From: Scortum barcoo
Lineage: Eukaryota; Chordata; Actinopteri; Centrarchiformes; Terapontidae
Assembly (NCBI GenBank): GCA_023238725.1
Contig: CM041551.1
Coordinates: 5,279,259-5,343,258 of the forward strand
Length of the DNA: 64,000 nucleotides
Reading direction: 5' to 3'
The position numbers and the translations under genes were made by a program. The notes below the pieces were generated by a model. The model was not told the DNA's origin. It ran no database searches and was given only the letters and a program-made list of their open reading frames with translations. Shown here in pieces: positions 47,901-59,715 of this stretch; position 1 is the stretch's first letter, and each line of letters starts with the position of its first letter.

Positions 47901-49441
47901 AACAGTTCGGCATGTCAACAAGGGAAGTTAAAGGAAACTTTCCGTTTAGTGTAATGGCTCCACCTTATAAGTATCTTTCGTTTGAATATATATTTCACTC
48001 AGAACTCATAGCTTAATATACAGTATTGAAGTTTCTAAGTACTGGAACAAACAGAATGTGTACTCTGTGTAACAATAGACATATTTGTATTATATTTTAC
48101 TTTTACTTTAATGCCTCTTAATGCTATTTTTGGGACATCATTTGAATATCTCACTGCAACTATCTCACTCTGTGCAATCTCATCCCAACTAGCATCCTTT
48201 TAGGTTAGATGTGCATGGAAAGGATTAATGTTGGTTGTAGGGAATTAACTTAATCTAATGAAGGCTCTCACAACTATGCCCTTGGCCAGTGAACACTCCC
48301 TCTGACTCACATATCCAGCACGTCCTGCCCTCCCTGCCTCCACTCCTGCCCCGGAGTCCATCCCCCATCCACTTTCCACCCACTCACCCTCCAACCTCTT
48401 TTGTCATCGTCCTCTTCTTCATCCTCAGCCTCTGACTCACAGTGCCAGTATCCTGTGACACTTTCAGGATGATCACACAACCACTACCACCCCCCTCCTC
48501 CCTCCCCTTTCTCTCTCTCTCACTCACACATACACATATGCGCACACAATCTATGCTTGCAGACTTGCCCAGTGTTAAGTCCCTGGCTTAGTCAGCCTCT
48601 GAGCAGAGCCCAAGCCCTGCTGGGAAAGAGAGGCCAGGCAAGCCCCAACAGAATGCTAATGATGTCATTAACCTCTGGACTCAGGGTCGGGGGGGGGAAA
48701 GTGGCTCTGAAAGGCAAAGATCACGTCACTCTTCCACTTACTTGTTACATATTTACTATTAGGTATGCACGCAGGTGCCTGACCAAAATAGGCCTGTGTG
48801 GAAACACTAAAGTAAGCCTTTTATTGAATTAAACATAATGAGCTCACTGATAGCTGTACTTTTTTGGACACTAAATCTTTTGATTACAGTCTTAGACAGG
48901 GTGCAGACGTCTCTGTACATACACACATTTGGAAAATCCTTAAATGGAAATGAAAAACAGATGAATACATGTATTCCTAATAATAAAAACACATTACTAG
49001 AGTGAAAAGGCAGCTCAGGCACTATGCAGTGGGTAAATGAGGCTTCATATAAAGAGGAAGGGGTAAACTAGTGAGGGTTTTGAAAGCTCAAATTTATTGA
49101 TAGCCAGAATTTTGTCATCACTCATTTTATGAAAAAAATGTCAGAAAAATGCCAAATATAAATATAAATATAATCTCTGGAATGAAAAAAACTTCCCCAC
49201 AGAAGCAGTGAGTAATTATATAAGCAGTAATTTAAGAAAAAAGAGTTTGAAGCTTTCAGGCTGGCTGGTAAACATATAGAGAGGCTGTCTTTATGCTTTT
49301 CAGTCTAATTATTGTAGCTCTTCTATTGCAAAGAACCTATAAATACCTAAAAATAAAATCCAGATAGTGCAGAGATAATACAACAGATACAGTAGAATAA
49401 AGTGTGTTCATTCAGCTTTCTTTTCAGTTTCAGTTAGTTTG
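47901..49441. other. Unannotated sequence
   Basis: No gene is supported. 48290-48530 is strongly pyrimidine-rich (CCTCC/CTTC runs), a low-complexity strand asymmetry. The remainder is AT-rich. A G10 run occurs near 48688. Confidence 0.45.
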
Positions 49442-49700
49442 TTTAAAGCAGCTATAGTCTATATATCTATAATAATAATGTATGAAACATTGTGAAGATA
49501 TCATGACTGGATTTAGCAGCTGCCTCATTTAGTCATGTGGGAATAACTAACTGAACCACCAAGATGTCAGTTCGGCAAAACGGATACATTTCATTAACAG
49601 ACAACAGCTAGGGAAAAAACAACAAGAACGGTTAGTTTTAGCTGTGACTAAGACTAGCAGCTAGCTCACTATTGCAATCTTGCTGTAGTTGCAATAAGAA
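49442..49700. mobile_element. Short element with TTTAAAGCAGCTATA end
   Basis: It begins tttaaagcagctatagtcta and continues through agcagctgcctcatttagtc, ataactaactgaaccaccaa and gctagctcact. The terminus is close to that of the element at 47584 (TTAAAGC[A/T]GCTAT). The right end is not defined. Confidence 0.45.
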
Positions 49701-50120
49701 CACTTCAGCTAGCTGTTTATTTCTGCGTGACAGTAAGCGTTCACATTTTTGGCTCAGATTTGTAGTTACTACAAAGAAAATGACATAATAATTCTGTGTA
49801 TTGTAAAAGATTTCCACCGTGGGACAGAAAGAACAACGTACAGAGCCTTCATTTTTATATTTATTTTATCAAGGTGGAATCTAATATCAGACACAAACAA
49901 CACTGCTTTAGCATATTTATTAAAAAGCTATTATGGGTTTAATGCATTAGTTGAACTTCAAAGACCCACTAAATATTTTCTTAAGTGTAACAGCTTGCCT
50001 CACAGCCATCAAGGACACATTTATTCTAAACATATGAGATCATTTCTGTAAGCTCTCTTGCCCTTCTCCCAGATGGCTTTAAAAAACTACCAGAGGGCCC
50101 TAGATGGAGCCGATGGCAAG
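49701..50120. other. Unannotated sequence
   Basis: AT-rich. The 100-codon frame 49749-50051 shows no domain and no splice-site support. Confidence 0.4.
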
Positions 50121-50144
50121 GTGTGTGTGTGTGTGTGTGTGTGT
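50121..50144. repeat. (GT)12 microsatellite
   Basis: A 24-bp perfect GT tract, followed by tggtgt. Confidence 0.95.
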
Positions 50145-50707
50145 TGGTGTGATCCGCGAGATAGCATGACAGAGCCCTGACATGCTAGACAGATAAAAAC
50201 ATCTCAGAGTCAAATTGCAATATTTGTATGCATGGGTGTCATAGTATGGCTTTCAATATTTGGGGAATTTTTTGGACTGTAAACAAAAAATAATGAGCTT
50301 TGCACTGACTGTGTGTGTGCGAGTGTGTGTATGTGTCTGAAACTCCACATTGCATTGTCAGATGAATATGACAGCTTCTGACATGCCGACTTGGATCTAT
50401 ATCAACGCCGACAGCCGACAGCCGACAGCGAACCTACACACAGATTAACCTTCAGGACAGATTTGGGGGTTTTTGTATTCTGTAGAGAAATCCCAGCTTG
50501 TAAGTTTCCACCCCCACAGTCCCACCGCGGGTCTCTGTCCTACGTCCACTCTCAGGACATTTCCCATGGAGGAATACAAGTGTAGTGGTCAGAGGAGGTC
50601 AGGGTGGGGTGGTGGTGGTGGTGGGAGGAGGGCACCCGCTGCACATTAGGCTTCAGCTAATAGGGTCATCGATGTCAGCTGGCCGGATGAACATCTGTCC
50701 AGTGACT
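50145..50707. other. Unannotated sequence
   Basis: No gene. Contains a second, interrupted GT-rich region near 50310-50335, three tandem gccgacagc-like units near 50406-50430, and a gtggtggtggtggtgg run near 50609. Confidence 0.45.
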
Positions 50708-50731
50708 CACACACGCACACACACACACACA
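50708..50731. repeat. (CA)n microsatellite
   Basis: A CA tract of about 24 bp with one G interruption (cacacacgcacac...). CA-rich sequence continues in scattered form to about 50911. Confidence 0.93.
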
Positions 50732-50879
50732 GGGATATATGCAGCTATATATGCAGATACACACAGATAAATGCGCGGACACACATGGAAGCAGCACCTG
50801 CGAAGTTGCACATAAATATGTAAAATCAGACGTGTTATGCAAGCACAGGCACACACAAGTATGCGAACAGACATTTAAG

Positions 50880-50911
50880 ACACACACACACAAAGGCACA
50901 CACATACACAG
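50880..50911. repeat. (CA)n microsatellite, interrupted
   Basis: CA units interrupted by aaagg and a T. Part of the CA-rich 50.7-50.9 kb block. Confidence 0.85.
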
Positions 50912-51038
50912 GAACACAGCAGGAGGAAGAGGAAGTGGCTGCCAAGGAGGTGGGAGATGAGTGGGCACTAAGCAAACAACACTTAGAGCAGGAAGTCCCT
51001 ATAGGAAGGTTTGCTTGGAGGAAGGAAGTGTGTTTGGA

Positions 51039-51076
51039 GTGTGTGTGTGTGTGTGTGTGTGAGTGAGTGAGTGAGT
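51039..51076. repeat. Compound (GT)n-(GAGT)n microsatellite
   Basis: About eleven GT units are followed by four GAGT units. Confidence 0.94.
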
Positions 51077-53423
51077 CCGTGAACATGTGCGGAGGAGGTG
51101 TGGATGTAACACCATGGGTCCAGCTGACTTTGAAACCACAACAGAGTGGTGTAGATTTTTTTCTTCTTTTTTTTTTGCGCTGTATCCATATCAGAAGCAG
51201 CACATGTCCTTTACAGGGTGAAAGCCGGTCAAGGGAAACATCTGGTTTCTTTCAGCTCCACTAACTTCGCCCAGGTTATAAAAATTTCAGCTGGCCACTT
51301 TGTTAATAAAAGCCTTAAATCGTGGTCATTTTCAAATGCAAATCCATACGTGGGGCTTTTAATGTGCCGCCACTTTGAAAAGCTCAATTATATCATAGGC
51401 AAGGGCACAGATAAGCCAAGGTAGGACTGAATACAGTGGCGTGAAAAAGTCTATTATGGAGGAGCCACCTCAATATACTTTTTATTTCACCTTTCTCCCT
51501 TTCTGCCTCAGAGCATGTCGGGCAAGAGAGTTACATCATTTTTCCATTCGCTTTTTATTTAAGGCTCTTTAGAAATATATCAATAGACGCTGCACCCATA
51601 CCTTGGCTCAGACCAAAGAGAATCTGACGCGTTTTCAAAGTAGAAGTTGGCGAGTGATGACTCAGCCGGTGATTTGGGTTTTCTGAAGCTGATGATCCCA
51701 GTCTTTTGTAAGAATGGCTTTAAAGTTAATATCTGACAAACGATCTGATTCAGATGATTTATTGCACGTTGAGGTCTATGAATGCGATCCTTCCCCTTCC
51801 TTGATGCCGCAGGACAGTGGACGCCAGTTGACTTTAAAGTGGATATTAAAAGCAACACTGCATTTAAATGATTACTCCTGCAATATTTTTTCATAGCGGA
51901 ATTGTCAGTTTGTAGCTCCGTTTGGTCAAGACTGCCTTTCTACTACTACCTTTTGAAGCGGCAGAAGCTGGCTCTCAACCATTTATCTATTAGAGAGCAT
52001 TTTGAGCTGTTTATCCATTACACCTGCTAAATGTTTCAACTCTGTATGGGTTACTATTAGCTGCCTATTTCACCCTGCTCACTCACTAACTAGTTGTCAT
52101 GCACTCTCAATGTGGTGTCAAGGTGTTACAGCTGACTCAGGTTTGTGGGAGGTGTAATCAGCCTATTAAAACAATACATTTAGCGAAGATCGGCATCACA
52201 CCAATTAATCACCTGCTCTGGATGTTTATCTCCACCCCCAAACACAAATATGTGGACATATGTTTAAATAAAGTCTCAGTTTTCTATTTTTCCAAATGAG
52301 CTGAGCTGCTTTACATTCTTTCCACGACCCCCCTTGGCAACTGTGAGGTTGGAAATGGTTCATGTAGTGTGCTGTATGTGTTTTTGTATTTCTTATTGTC
52401 AGCCAATATCCCGCTCCATACTTCCCCTCCAATCCTACCCACCCCCCTCCTTCCTCTCCATCTTTCACTGAAGTGAGATATTGTATTTCAGGCAGGCCAT
52501 TTCTCACTGTCAGTAATGCACATCAAATCCCACAAGTAGGAGGGCTAAGAGGTTTGATCGGCTATAATGCCTTTACCTACACTAAAGGCTTAAGAGAGGA
52601 AATCTCATTCAAAGTTGCCCCGGCTCTGCACCGCACATCTGGGTCTCCACTGGCTTTCGGCTGCGGATGGAAATCTTGTGGTTCATAAGGCCTCAAATAG
52701 AATCCAGAGCTCCTAATCCATCTTGATCTCATTTACACACAAGTGGCAAGTTTTGACTAATATTTTCCTTGATATTTTGCCACGGCAGGAGAAGAAATAG
52801 CTCAGTGAGGTCCAGTCTGGGTCTGGTCAGGGGTTATTTTGAGATTCTGACAGCGTGTATGTCCCCGGACCAATCTCAATATGATTGGGTGGTAAATTTG
52901 GTATAAATGCTTTCTTTTCCGTGGTGTAAAAGCTGAGGAATGCGCTGCGGTGACATGAGCGGTAGTTTCCAAGTCTTCTACGTCTTCCTGCATGAGCGTA
53001 TCCTCAGATGACCTTGTCTGCCTGTTGCTTTCATTACTGATGCAGCTAAATTGAAGAATACATAGAGTGTATCTGCATACAACTTTTTTATATAAATTCC
53101 AGTGTCTTTCTAATTTTAGGTTCTTCTATTAAAGAAATAAGCAATGAGGCAAACTTTTTTACAAAAATAATACATATGCAGATTACAAACTCCAGACATT
53201 ACTCACGGAGCATCTAACTAACTGGAGAAGACTGGTGACTTTAAACAGCCTGTCTGACCTCCTGACTGAGTGTGTTGGCAACACACATTTTCTTAGCTCA
53301 TATCAACCAGCAGAAGCTCATGTCCACATGCAGCGCTTCCAGCTGCATGGCTCCTCCTGCACGCTTCCCGAGCTCCTCTCCCCATCTTCAAAGCCCCGGC
53401 CTGGCGTCCAACCCAGCTGGAGT
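51077..53423. other. Mostly unique sequence
   Basis: No gene is supported. About 51270-51900 is complex and repeat-free, with short open frames on both strands. 52430-52690 is similar. These may contain regulatory sequence, on appearance alone. Confidence 0.35.
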
Positions 53424-53437
53424 GCACTAGATGGCAC
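53424..53437 (+). promoter_or_regulatory. CTCF-like motif, one mismatch
   Basis: The sequence gcactagatggcac differs from the CTCF core consensus at the first base only. Same orientation as the sites at 38903 and 40431. Confidence 0.25.
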
Positions 53438-55080
53438 TGTTTACAACAGCACCGAGTCGAACCCAGCAGCAGAGCAAACACGCCATCTCACAATTACTGA
53501 TTTACAATCCTTTCACTAATCTAATAAATTAGATTGCGCATTATACAGTTTGTAATTACACAACCACAATAAACACAGTTAACAATGCACATCAGCTCCG
53601 ATTTCCACAGCTGTTACTGCATTAGATGGGGGGAGATATGAAACAAGATATCAGATATGGCGATCAATGTGAAACAAGGAGATGATAAGATCAGTCACTA
53701 TTTTTTTTTCCTTTTTAATGGTTCATAATGTCATTAAATCTGACTGCCATTATTTGCAAATACATTTAGCTGGTCCACAGGGGCTGTTTAATGAAAAGTG
53801 CAGCCTTATCACGCGCCGATAGCATTTGTATAAGCTGGATATTTTACAGCTTTGATGCATCCACCTGCTTTATCACTGCACTCTGCCTCCTGTCTGTTTA
53901 TCGCATCCTTACTTTTTTCACCTCTTTGTTGGTCTTTGTTTGTCAGCGTGTCTGCGACTTTCCGTCTGTCTGTCTGTTTGTCTGCCTCATCTTCCTGGAT
54001 CCCTTTGTGTCTAGGCCTGTGGGCAGGTTTATGACAGGGGTTGCTCCGGTTGAGCCTTCCTCAGGCATCAAAAGGCAAAAAGAGAGACAGGTTCTGTCAC
54101 ATTATGCGGGCCCTCCTCTCCTAGCTTTGATTGAGAGTAGTGATCCAAAACTGATGTGGAGAGGAGCCGGAGCTCACCTCTTGTCAACGCCGGATGTTCT
54201 CCACAGGCAGACAGGCGAGCGGCAATGACAATGTTGGATACGCTTCGTGGGCTCTGACAACCTCCTTCACACTTTGACACACTTGGTGATATCTCACTCA
54301 ATGTTTCCCATTGTCTTAAATAGATATAGATTGTGCAGCAGTTGCAGACAAGATTCAGATGCGTGTTGAGAGTCTCTGCAGCTGGCTTTGCTCGGCTCCT
54401 TCCCCTCATATTGAAAATACACAGTCTTACTTTTATATTGACAATCTTTTTTTTAAGTTCAATTTATCCAGTTATACTTAATTACATTCTGTTTGTAGCA
54501 TTGCAACACACATAAGCAGCTTTTTCCTTGTGGGGTTCAAAGCACTCCGAATCCCCTGCTGTGGGTCTGCCTATACTTATATTCTTTTTTCTACAACTGA
54601 CATCTGTGGTATTTTATCAGTAAAATGAGTCAGTATTCAATTTAGACCATCTGTATATTGCACAGAGAGACAGCAGAGTTTTGTTGTAATTCCACTTTAA
54701 CGGGGAGTTAACCAAATGTCAAATAAAAGTCATTGCATGTGTAACTTTGGCTCTCCAATTAAACAGGCTCCGAAATCCAAGAGTTGCTCAATTCTTCTGG
54801 CTTATAAGGGACCACGCAATCTGTCAGCTGAAGTTGAAACACGAACATCACCAAAATTGTGGTAACAAGAGTTTTATTACATCAAAAGGCACACGCTTAA
54901 ATGACAGCAGAAATTTGTTCAGTTTGCTATGAATACTTTTTAGTGACTTTCCAACGACTTCTGAGCCCCATTATACATCATGTTTGTTGGGTTTTGGCGC
55001 ATTACCCTAAGATGACCTTATTTTTTTGTGTGTGTTTAGTCTGGTGGACATTTCATATCTGATTTGGCGGGACCGTCCTA
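53438..55080. other. Unannotated sequence
   Basis: No gene is supported. The 145-codon frame 53791-54228 has Leu, Ile, Val and Phe-rich segments and a ctgtctgtctgtttgtctg low-complexity run, with no recognisable domain. About 54940-55080 is complex and repeat-free. Confidence 0.35.
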
Positions 55081-55124
55081 CGCGCCCCCCCCACCGCCCA
55101 CCGCCCCATCTCCCCTTCCTCCCC
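55081..55124 (+). repeat. C-rich low-complexity tract
   Basis: The plus strand is nearly all C with scattered A, T and G (ccccccccaccgcccaccgc). The complementary strand is G-rich but lacks the four regular G-runs needed for a confident quadruplex call. Confidence 0.8.
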
Positions 55125-56305
55125 AGCCAATAAAAGAGTGTATTTACCCCGCAATGTCTCATTTATAGCTGCTCCACCACCACGCATCATGAACCCGGGG
55201 CCACATATTCATAAACCGGCCATCTGCGTGAAGTGAAGTATGCATTACTTAAGACATGTTGCGTCAGGCGATGCGCGGCGGCTGGAAGGTGTCATTTACA
55301 AGTGTCAAACCCTCCCACTTAAATGTAACATGCTGCCATGGTGACCGGCTGATTGGCATGTCCGGCAGCACTGAAGAGCCAGTAAAACAAGCCGTTTCTT
55401 CTGTTAAATAAGTGGACTGTGTTGTAGGCTGAGCTTCGACGTGTCCTTGCATGGCTGCTGGGCTCTTTCAGATCTCAAGAAGAAGCAGACTATTCCTGCA
55501 TTAAAGTTGACATTTTGTATTAAAAGAACATGTTTTTTCCCCCCTCGTTTTAACAAAAGTTCTCTCCACAGCTTCTGTCTCCCAGTCCTTGTGGTTTCTC
55601 CATCTGTGGCCCCTGCATGGCTGTACTGCAAGTGCTTTTGTCTGCACTTTTCTTTCTGATGATTCTCAACTATAGCACATGTTGAGATCATTAATTTCAA
55701 ACCCTGCCAAAACCACTTCCCACACATGCATGGCATTCATTCCTCCCCTCTCCCCGACTCACTCTTTCCCTCCCCAGACGTACACACTCTGCTCTCCCTG
55801 CGTCGCTGTGAAGCAAGAGTAATCCTGTTCGCTTTTCAGTGACTCAAAATCACCATGTGGCTTTGTTACAGTAGAGCCGAGAGCTGGATTGCTATTGCCT
55901 TATAACATAAAACATAAAAAAAAGAAAGAAAAAGTGCAGCTTGAACAGGTTTGTGCTTAAAAAAAGAAGAAAGAAAAGAATAAGATGAAGAGGTGAGGGT
56001 TTATGCAGGCAGCACTGGCAGAATTCCCTCATACCTCCCTTGTTACACCTAACATCGCAAACCTGCACCGTTTCAAAGCAGTGGCAGATATGAAATATTC
56101 AACAGCCCGTATTACTATTACAACACACAGTGAAAAAAAAAAACATGCATGCTCTCCCTGCACACTTTTAATTTTGAAAACTTGATGATTATTGGTTCAA
56201 ATAGGACTCCCGCTCAGCAGGAGCGCCTGCCTCTGCAACCGAGGCTGCATCTTTAACAAGTATCTCAAAAAAAAGAGGGAAAAAATCTCAAGGGTGGGGG
56301 CAGAA
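55125..56305. other. Mostly unique sequence; candidate conserved stretch 55125-55420
   Basis: No gene is supported. 55125-55420 has features such as gtctcatttatagctgctcc, ccacatattcataaaccgg and gcatgtccggcagcactg, giving a dense, complex sequence without repeats. From about 55900 the sequence contains A-rich and GA-rich runs. Confidence 0.35.
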
Positions 56306-56488
56306 TGAAAGAGAAAGAGAGAAAAATGAGGAAAGAAAAAGAGAGAGAGAGACACTGAAAGGGAAAGTGAGAGCAATCTGCTGGAGAATGTGTCAGAGTG
56401 TGTGTGCATGTTTGACTCTATGTGTGTGTGTGTGTTTGACTCTGTGTGTGTGTGTGTGTGTGTGTGTTGGACTGTGTGTGTGTGTGTG
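56306..56488. repeat. Compound GA-rich and interrupted (GT)n tract
   Basis: A GA-rich run (56306-56352) is followed by GT tracts (56396-56488) separated by a repeated ttgactct and ttggact interruption, so the GT block behaves as a small higher-order tandem repeat. Frames through this block (56197-56810) owe their length to the repeats. Confidence 0.9.
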
Positions 56489-58239
56489 CATGCTGCAGAC
56501 AGCTCTCTGGCATGGCAAACGCCTGCTGGTCCTGAGCAGAGCTGAGCTGGAAGCCTGCTCAAAGCCCTTCACCTTCACAGCCGGGCTGGCACGATGCATT
56601 GAGCGCGGCTGGCATAGCGCGATGTTTATCACACAAAGGCACGATCAAAGAGCGCTGGTATCTGGCTGCACCACTTTCATCTGGGTTCCCACAGCTGACA
56701 GTAGCATCCGTGGGGGGCTCTCCTCTCCTTTTTCTCCTCCTTTAATGGTCTCTCTCTCTCTCCCCTACCTCTCAATTCTCTCCCTCTCACACATTTATCA
56801 CCGCAGATAAGGAGACTTTATTTGAGATTCCATAGCCAAAGAAATTTCTCTCCTAATCAATGATGGCTTTAGAGGCGGCCTGGGGATCAGGCGCTCCTTG
56901 GCTCTCTGCTCGTAAGGTGTGGGGGGAGGAGGAGGCTCACAAACTTTTCCTTCAGTGTTTATGCTACTTCTCCCCACAGGCCAATCAGCTTCCACCTCTC
57001 CCCATTGTTTTCAGTGTTCAGCGAACCAAACTACATCTGCGAAGACGTTCCCACAACAGACACAGTGCAACTTCACCTCATGAAAGCAGCTAAATGAATA
57101 GGGAGGGGGGTGCTTGAAATTTCAGCTTGCACGTGGGGCTTGACAGCTCCAGCATGAAGTTTGACAATTGGTATGCAGTCTCCACGCTGGTGAGACAGGA
57201 GCGGCGAGCGGAGCCAAGATTTGAGAGAGGCAGAGCTGGCAGGACACTGTGTTGAGGGCTCCAGATGAAATGGGGTATTTGTCATTCTCTAACTGTAACA
57301 CTTCAGTTTGTGATTCAGACATGCTCCAGGAAGAGCCAGTCTCTCTAATAAGTCCTCCCCTCAACTGATACGGGCATTCGGCATTCCCAGCATATATCGC
57401 TAGCTCCTCTGACATCCCACTATGCCGCAGAAAAAAAATGGGACCCTAAACAAATGGCTTCTGTGGTCACATCAAACTGCCTCGTCCGCCGTGAAAAACG
57501 GTTGCTCTTCAGCATACAGCAGCAACCACTGTGCGACTGTCAGGAAATGCACCGTTTTTCCCCTTGAGTGTGTGTAGAATGTGTGGCTCCTGTTGTCGCG
57601 ATCAATCCCAATTTAACAGACACCGGCTCAAAGTCAACCTTCAGGGAGCCATGAAAGCTGACAGGTGAGGACTCACTGCCTTCTCCCCGACTCACATCAA
57701 AGACACAGGCAACAGTGGCGGCTTCAGCTGAAGACGAGCACTTTTAGGAAGAACAAAGAGACTTGGAGAGAGGAGAGCGGGACTCGTCTTGAGACAAGGG
57801 ATGGCCGAGAGGCTGAATACCAAAAGGGCATGAATACTAAAAAAGCTTCCATCTGCCCCATGCAGATTGTGGAGGATTCAGATTGAATGAACCACAAATT
57901 TAATATGATGTTGGCTGTATGAGAGTAATTTGTTTAACAAAGACTTTGGGTTCAGGTGCAATTTCGTTCCAATATGACAAGATGCTGCCCAAAACATGTT
58001 GGATGTGCTCTCCAACTGTTCAACTCCAACTGTTCCAACTAATTCAAACGAGGAATTCATTTATTTAGTTATGTTACAACAAATTGTTTTAATTGCCATT
58101 ACAAATGACAAATAGTTAAACCTGTAATAAGTTAATTAAGCAATCTTGTTAGTGAACAGTTTACAGCGAACAGTTTATTACACACCGAGCAGTTATATAA
58201 ATATAATTGTTCTTTTGGAGTTATGTCCCCTTGTTGAAT
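56489..58239. other. Mostly unique sequence; candidate conserved noncoding stretches
   Basis: No gene is supported. About 56560-57420 is GC-richer, repeat-free and complex (for example caggccaatcagcttccacc, ggcattcccagcatatatcg), with short frames open on both strands. The right part (57880-58239) is AT-rich. Confidence 0.35.
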
Positions 58240-58400
58240 GTAAATCCAATATTTGCTCTCTTTTAGCTCTGTTTTTGGTCACTACCAGCTCCAGAAAAAA
58301 TTATCTGCCTCTCTAGCCGCTAAATGCTCCACCATGTTCTTCTACCTGCTGTGGCTGAAAAATACACTCTGAGCAGGGAGTGACGGTAGTGGCTGCTCCT
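58240..58400 (+). repeat. Dispersed percomorph-type repeat, TTTTAGCTCTG family, copy 2
   Basis: Shares gctctcttttagctctgt, ggtcactaccagctcc (copy 1: ggtctctaccaacttc) and ccgctaaatgctccacca with the copy at 10295-10515. It is more diverged and truncated. Confidence 0.6.
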
Positions 58401-58659
58401 TCTTCTTCTTCTAATACTCCCTGGAATAGTGGAACCTGATCAGCAATCAAAATGAGCAGAAAATGATACCGTTTTCTACACTTAGGTGTAGTTTTGATGA
58501 AAATGATTGTGGCCAGTGCTAATACACTGTATGGTGCGTGACTGTGTGATACACTCAAAACTAAATTGGAATTTGTTTATTTATTTATTATTATACGCGA
58601 TCTGTAATAATACTAGAAGTTAATTAGGAAATCGGAGAGCGGAACCAATGAGTCTTGCG

Positions 58660-58717
58660 GATCCAGAGGAGAAGAGAGCGGTTTGCGTCTCCTTTCCTAA
58701 CTTGTATTTACCTGTTT
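58660..58717 (+). repeat. 58-bp direct repeat, left copy
   Basis: Aligned without gaps to 59658-59715, the two copies agree at 53 of 58 positions, including the 20-mer tcctttcctaacttgtattt. The five differences are clustered near positions 6-9 and 25-28. The left copy is followed by tctaggtgag, which has a splice-donor look. It is not a simple repeat. See the right copy for interpretation. Confidence 0.85.
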
Positions 58718-59000
58718 TCTAGGTGAGTACACCATGAAAAAAAGACACAAAAATTATTAAAAATAATAGATTACCAAAATGTAACTATGTTTAATATGTA
58801 TATACTGAATATATGATGATTGAACTTTGTTGTGGCGAGTTGATAGCTTGTAAAAACTCCGCCTTTGTTCTTAGTTTCGCTGTTGGCGGGAAAATTGTAA
58901 GAAAAAAACTGGCAGTTCGCATGAATGCATCACTTTATTGTAAAAATATGTGTATTTTAATTAAATAGTTAAGCTTCCTTTGGCCCTGCACACCTGACAT

Positions 59001-59122
59001 ATTCATTCATCTTCTATACCTGCTTATCCTGACACACAGGGGTCGCAGGGGTGCTGGAGTCTATCTCAGCTATCCTGGGTGAGAGGTGGGGTACACCCTG
59101 GACTGGACGCCAGTCAGTCACC
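59001..59122 (+). repeat. Common teleost dispersed repeat fragment, GGGTGAGAGGCGG family, copy 2
   Basis: Blocks attcattcatcttctatacc, ggggtcgcaggggtgctgga, ctatctcagctatcctgg, gtgagaggtggggtacaccc and tggacgccagtcagtc follow the order of a widespread fish repeat. It lies inside the 1-kb interval bounded by the two 58-bp direct repeats, so it may be a nested insertion or part of the same element. Confidence 0.75.
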
Positions 59123-59657
59123 ACCTGACATAAATGTTTTCTTATTTAAGTTTCAATTGAATGTATATAATATCTGAGTTTTAATCAGATAGAAATTATT
59201 TTAAGTTTATTGAGTATCTCCTAAGTGCTGAGTGGGACAGCCTTCTAAGGCTGAGAATGTCTAAATGAAAAAAATGTAAATGCATCTGTGTTTCTAACAT
59301 TAAGCACTTCTTCAGGGAAGCTGAAATTCAGTTTATTGCACTAATATCTAGTCAGGAAAACCAGCATTAAAGCAACAATATGTGTTTAGAAGATTGAATA
59401 CATTAGTTTTGTGTTAAGATGTGATGTAATTGGAAATGAGACAAGAGTAAGGAAAAACATACTATTGAGACATAATGTATATTTAACTTGTCATTATTTA
59501 TTTATTTTCTTTTCTGTTGCTACTCTTTATTGATAAAGCAGGGACAGAGAACCAACATTCAACAACATTTAACCAGAGACACTTGCACTAGGGAGAGAAA
59601 TGTTTATTATTGTCGTGATTGTGATTGTGCCACAATTGTGTAAATAAAGGAGACGGA

Positions 59658-59715
59658 GATCCGGAAGAGAAGAGAGCGGTTCACATCTCCTTTCCTAACT
59701 TGTATTTACCTGTTT
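59658..59715 (+). repeat. 58-bp direct repeat, right copy
   Basis: The partner of 58660-58717, with start-to-start distance 998 bp. A polyadenylation-like aataaa lies just upstream (59642-59648). AAAGGAGA nearby is complementary to the TCTCCTTT inside this copy, so a short stem-loop could form. This pattern could be a remnant of a small element with terminal direct repeats (LTR-like), a segmental duplication, or two insertions of one family. The ends of a possible LTR (TG...CA) were not identified. Confidence 0.8.

Noticed and set aside
53791..54228. 145-codon open frame with hydrophobic segments
   Set aside because: The hydrophobic parts come from pyrimidine-rich and CTGT-repeat DNA, no membrane-protein family is recognisable, and a 113-codon frame overlaps on the other strand.
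56367..56810. 147-codon open frame
   Set aside because: The first third is translated GT microsatellite and the rest has no recognisable domain.
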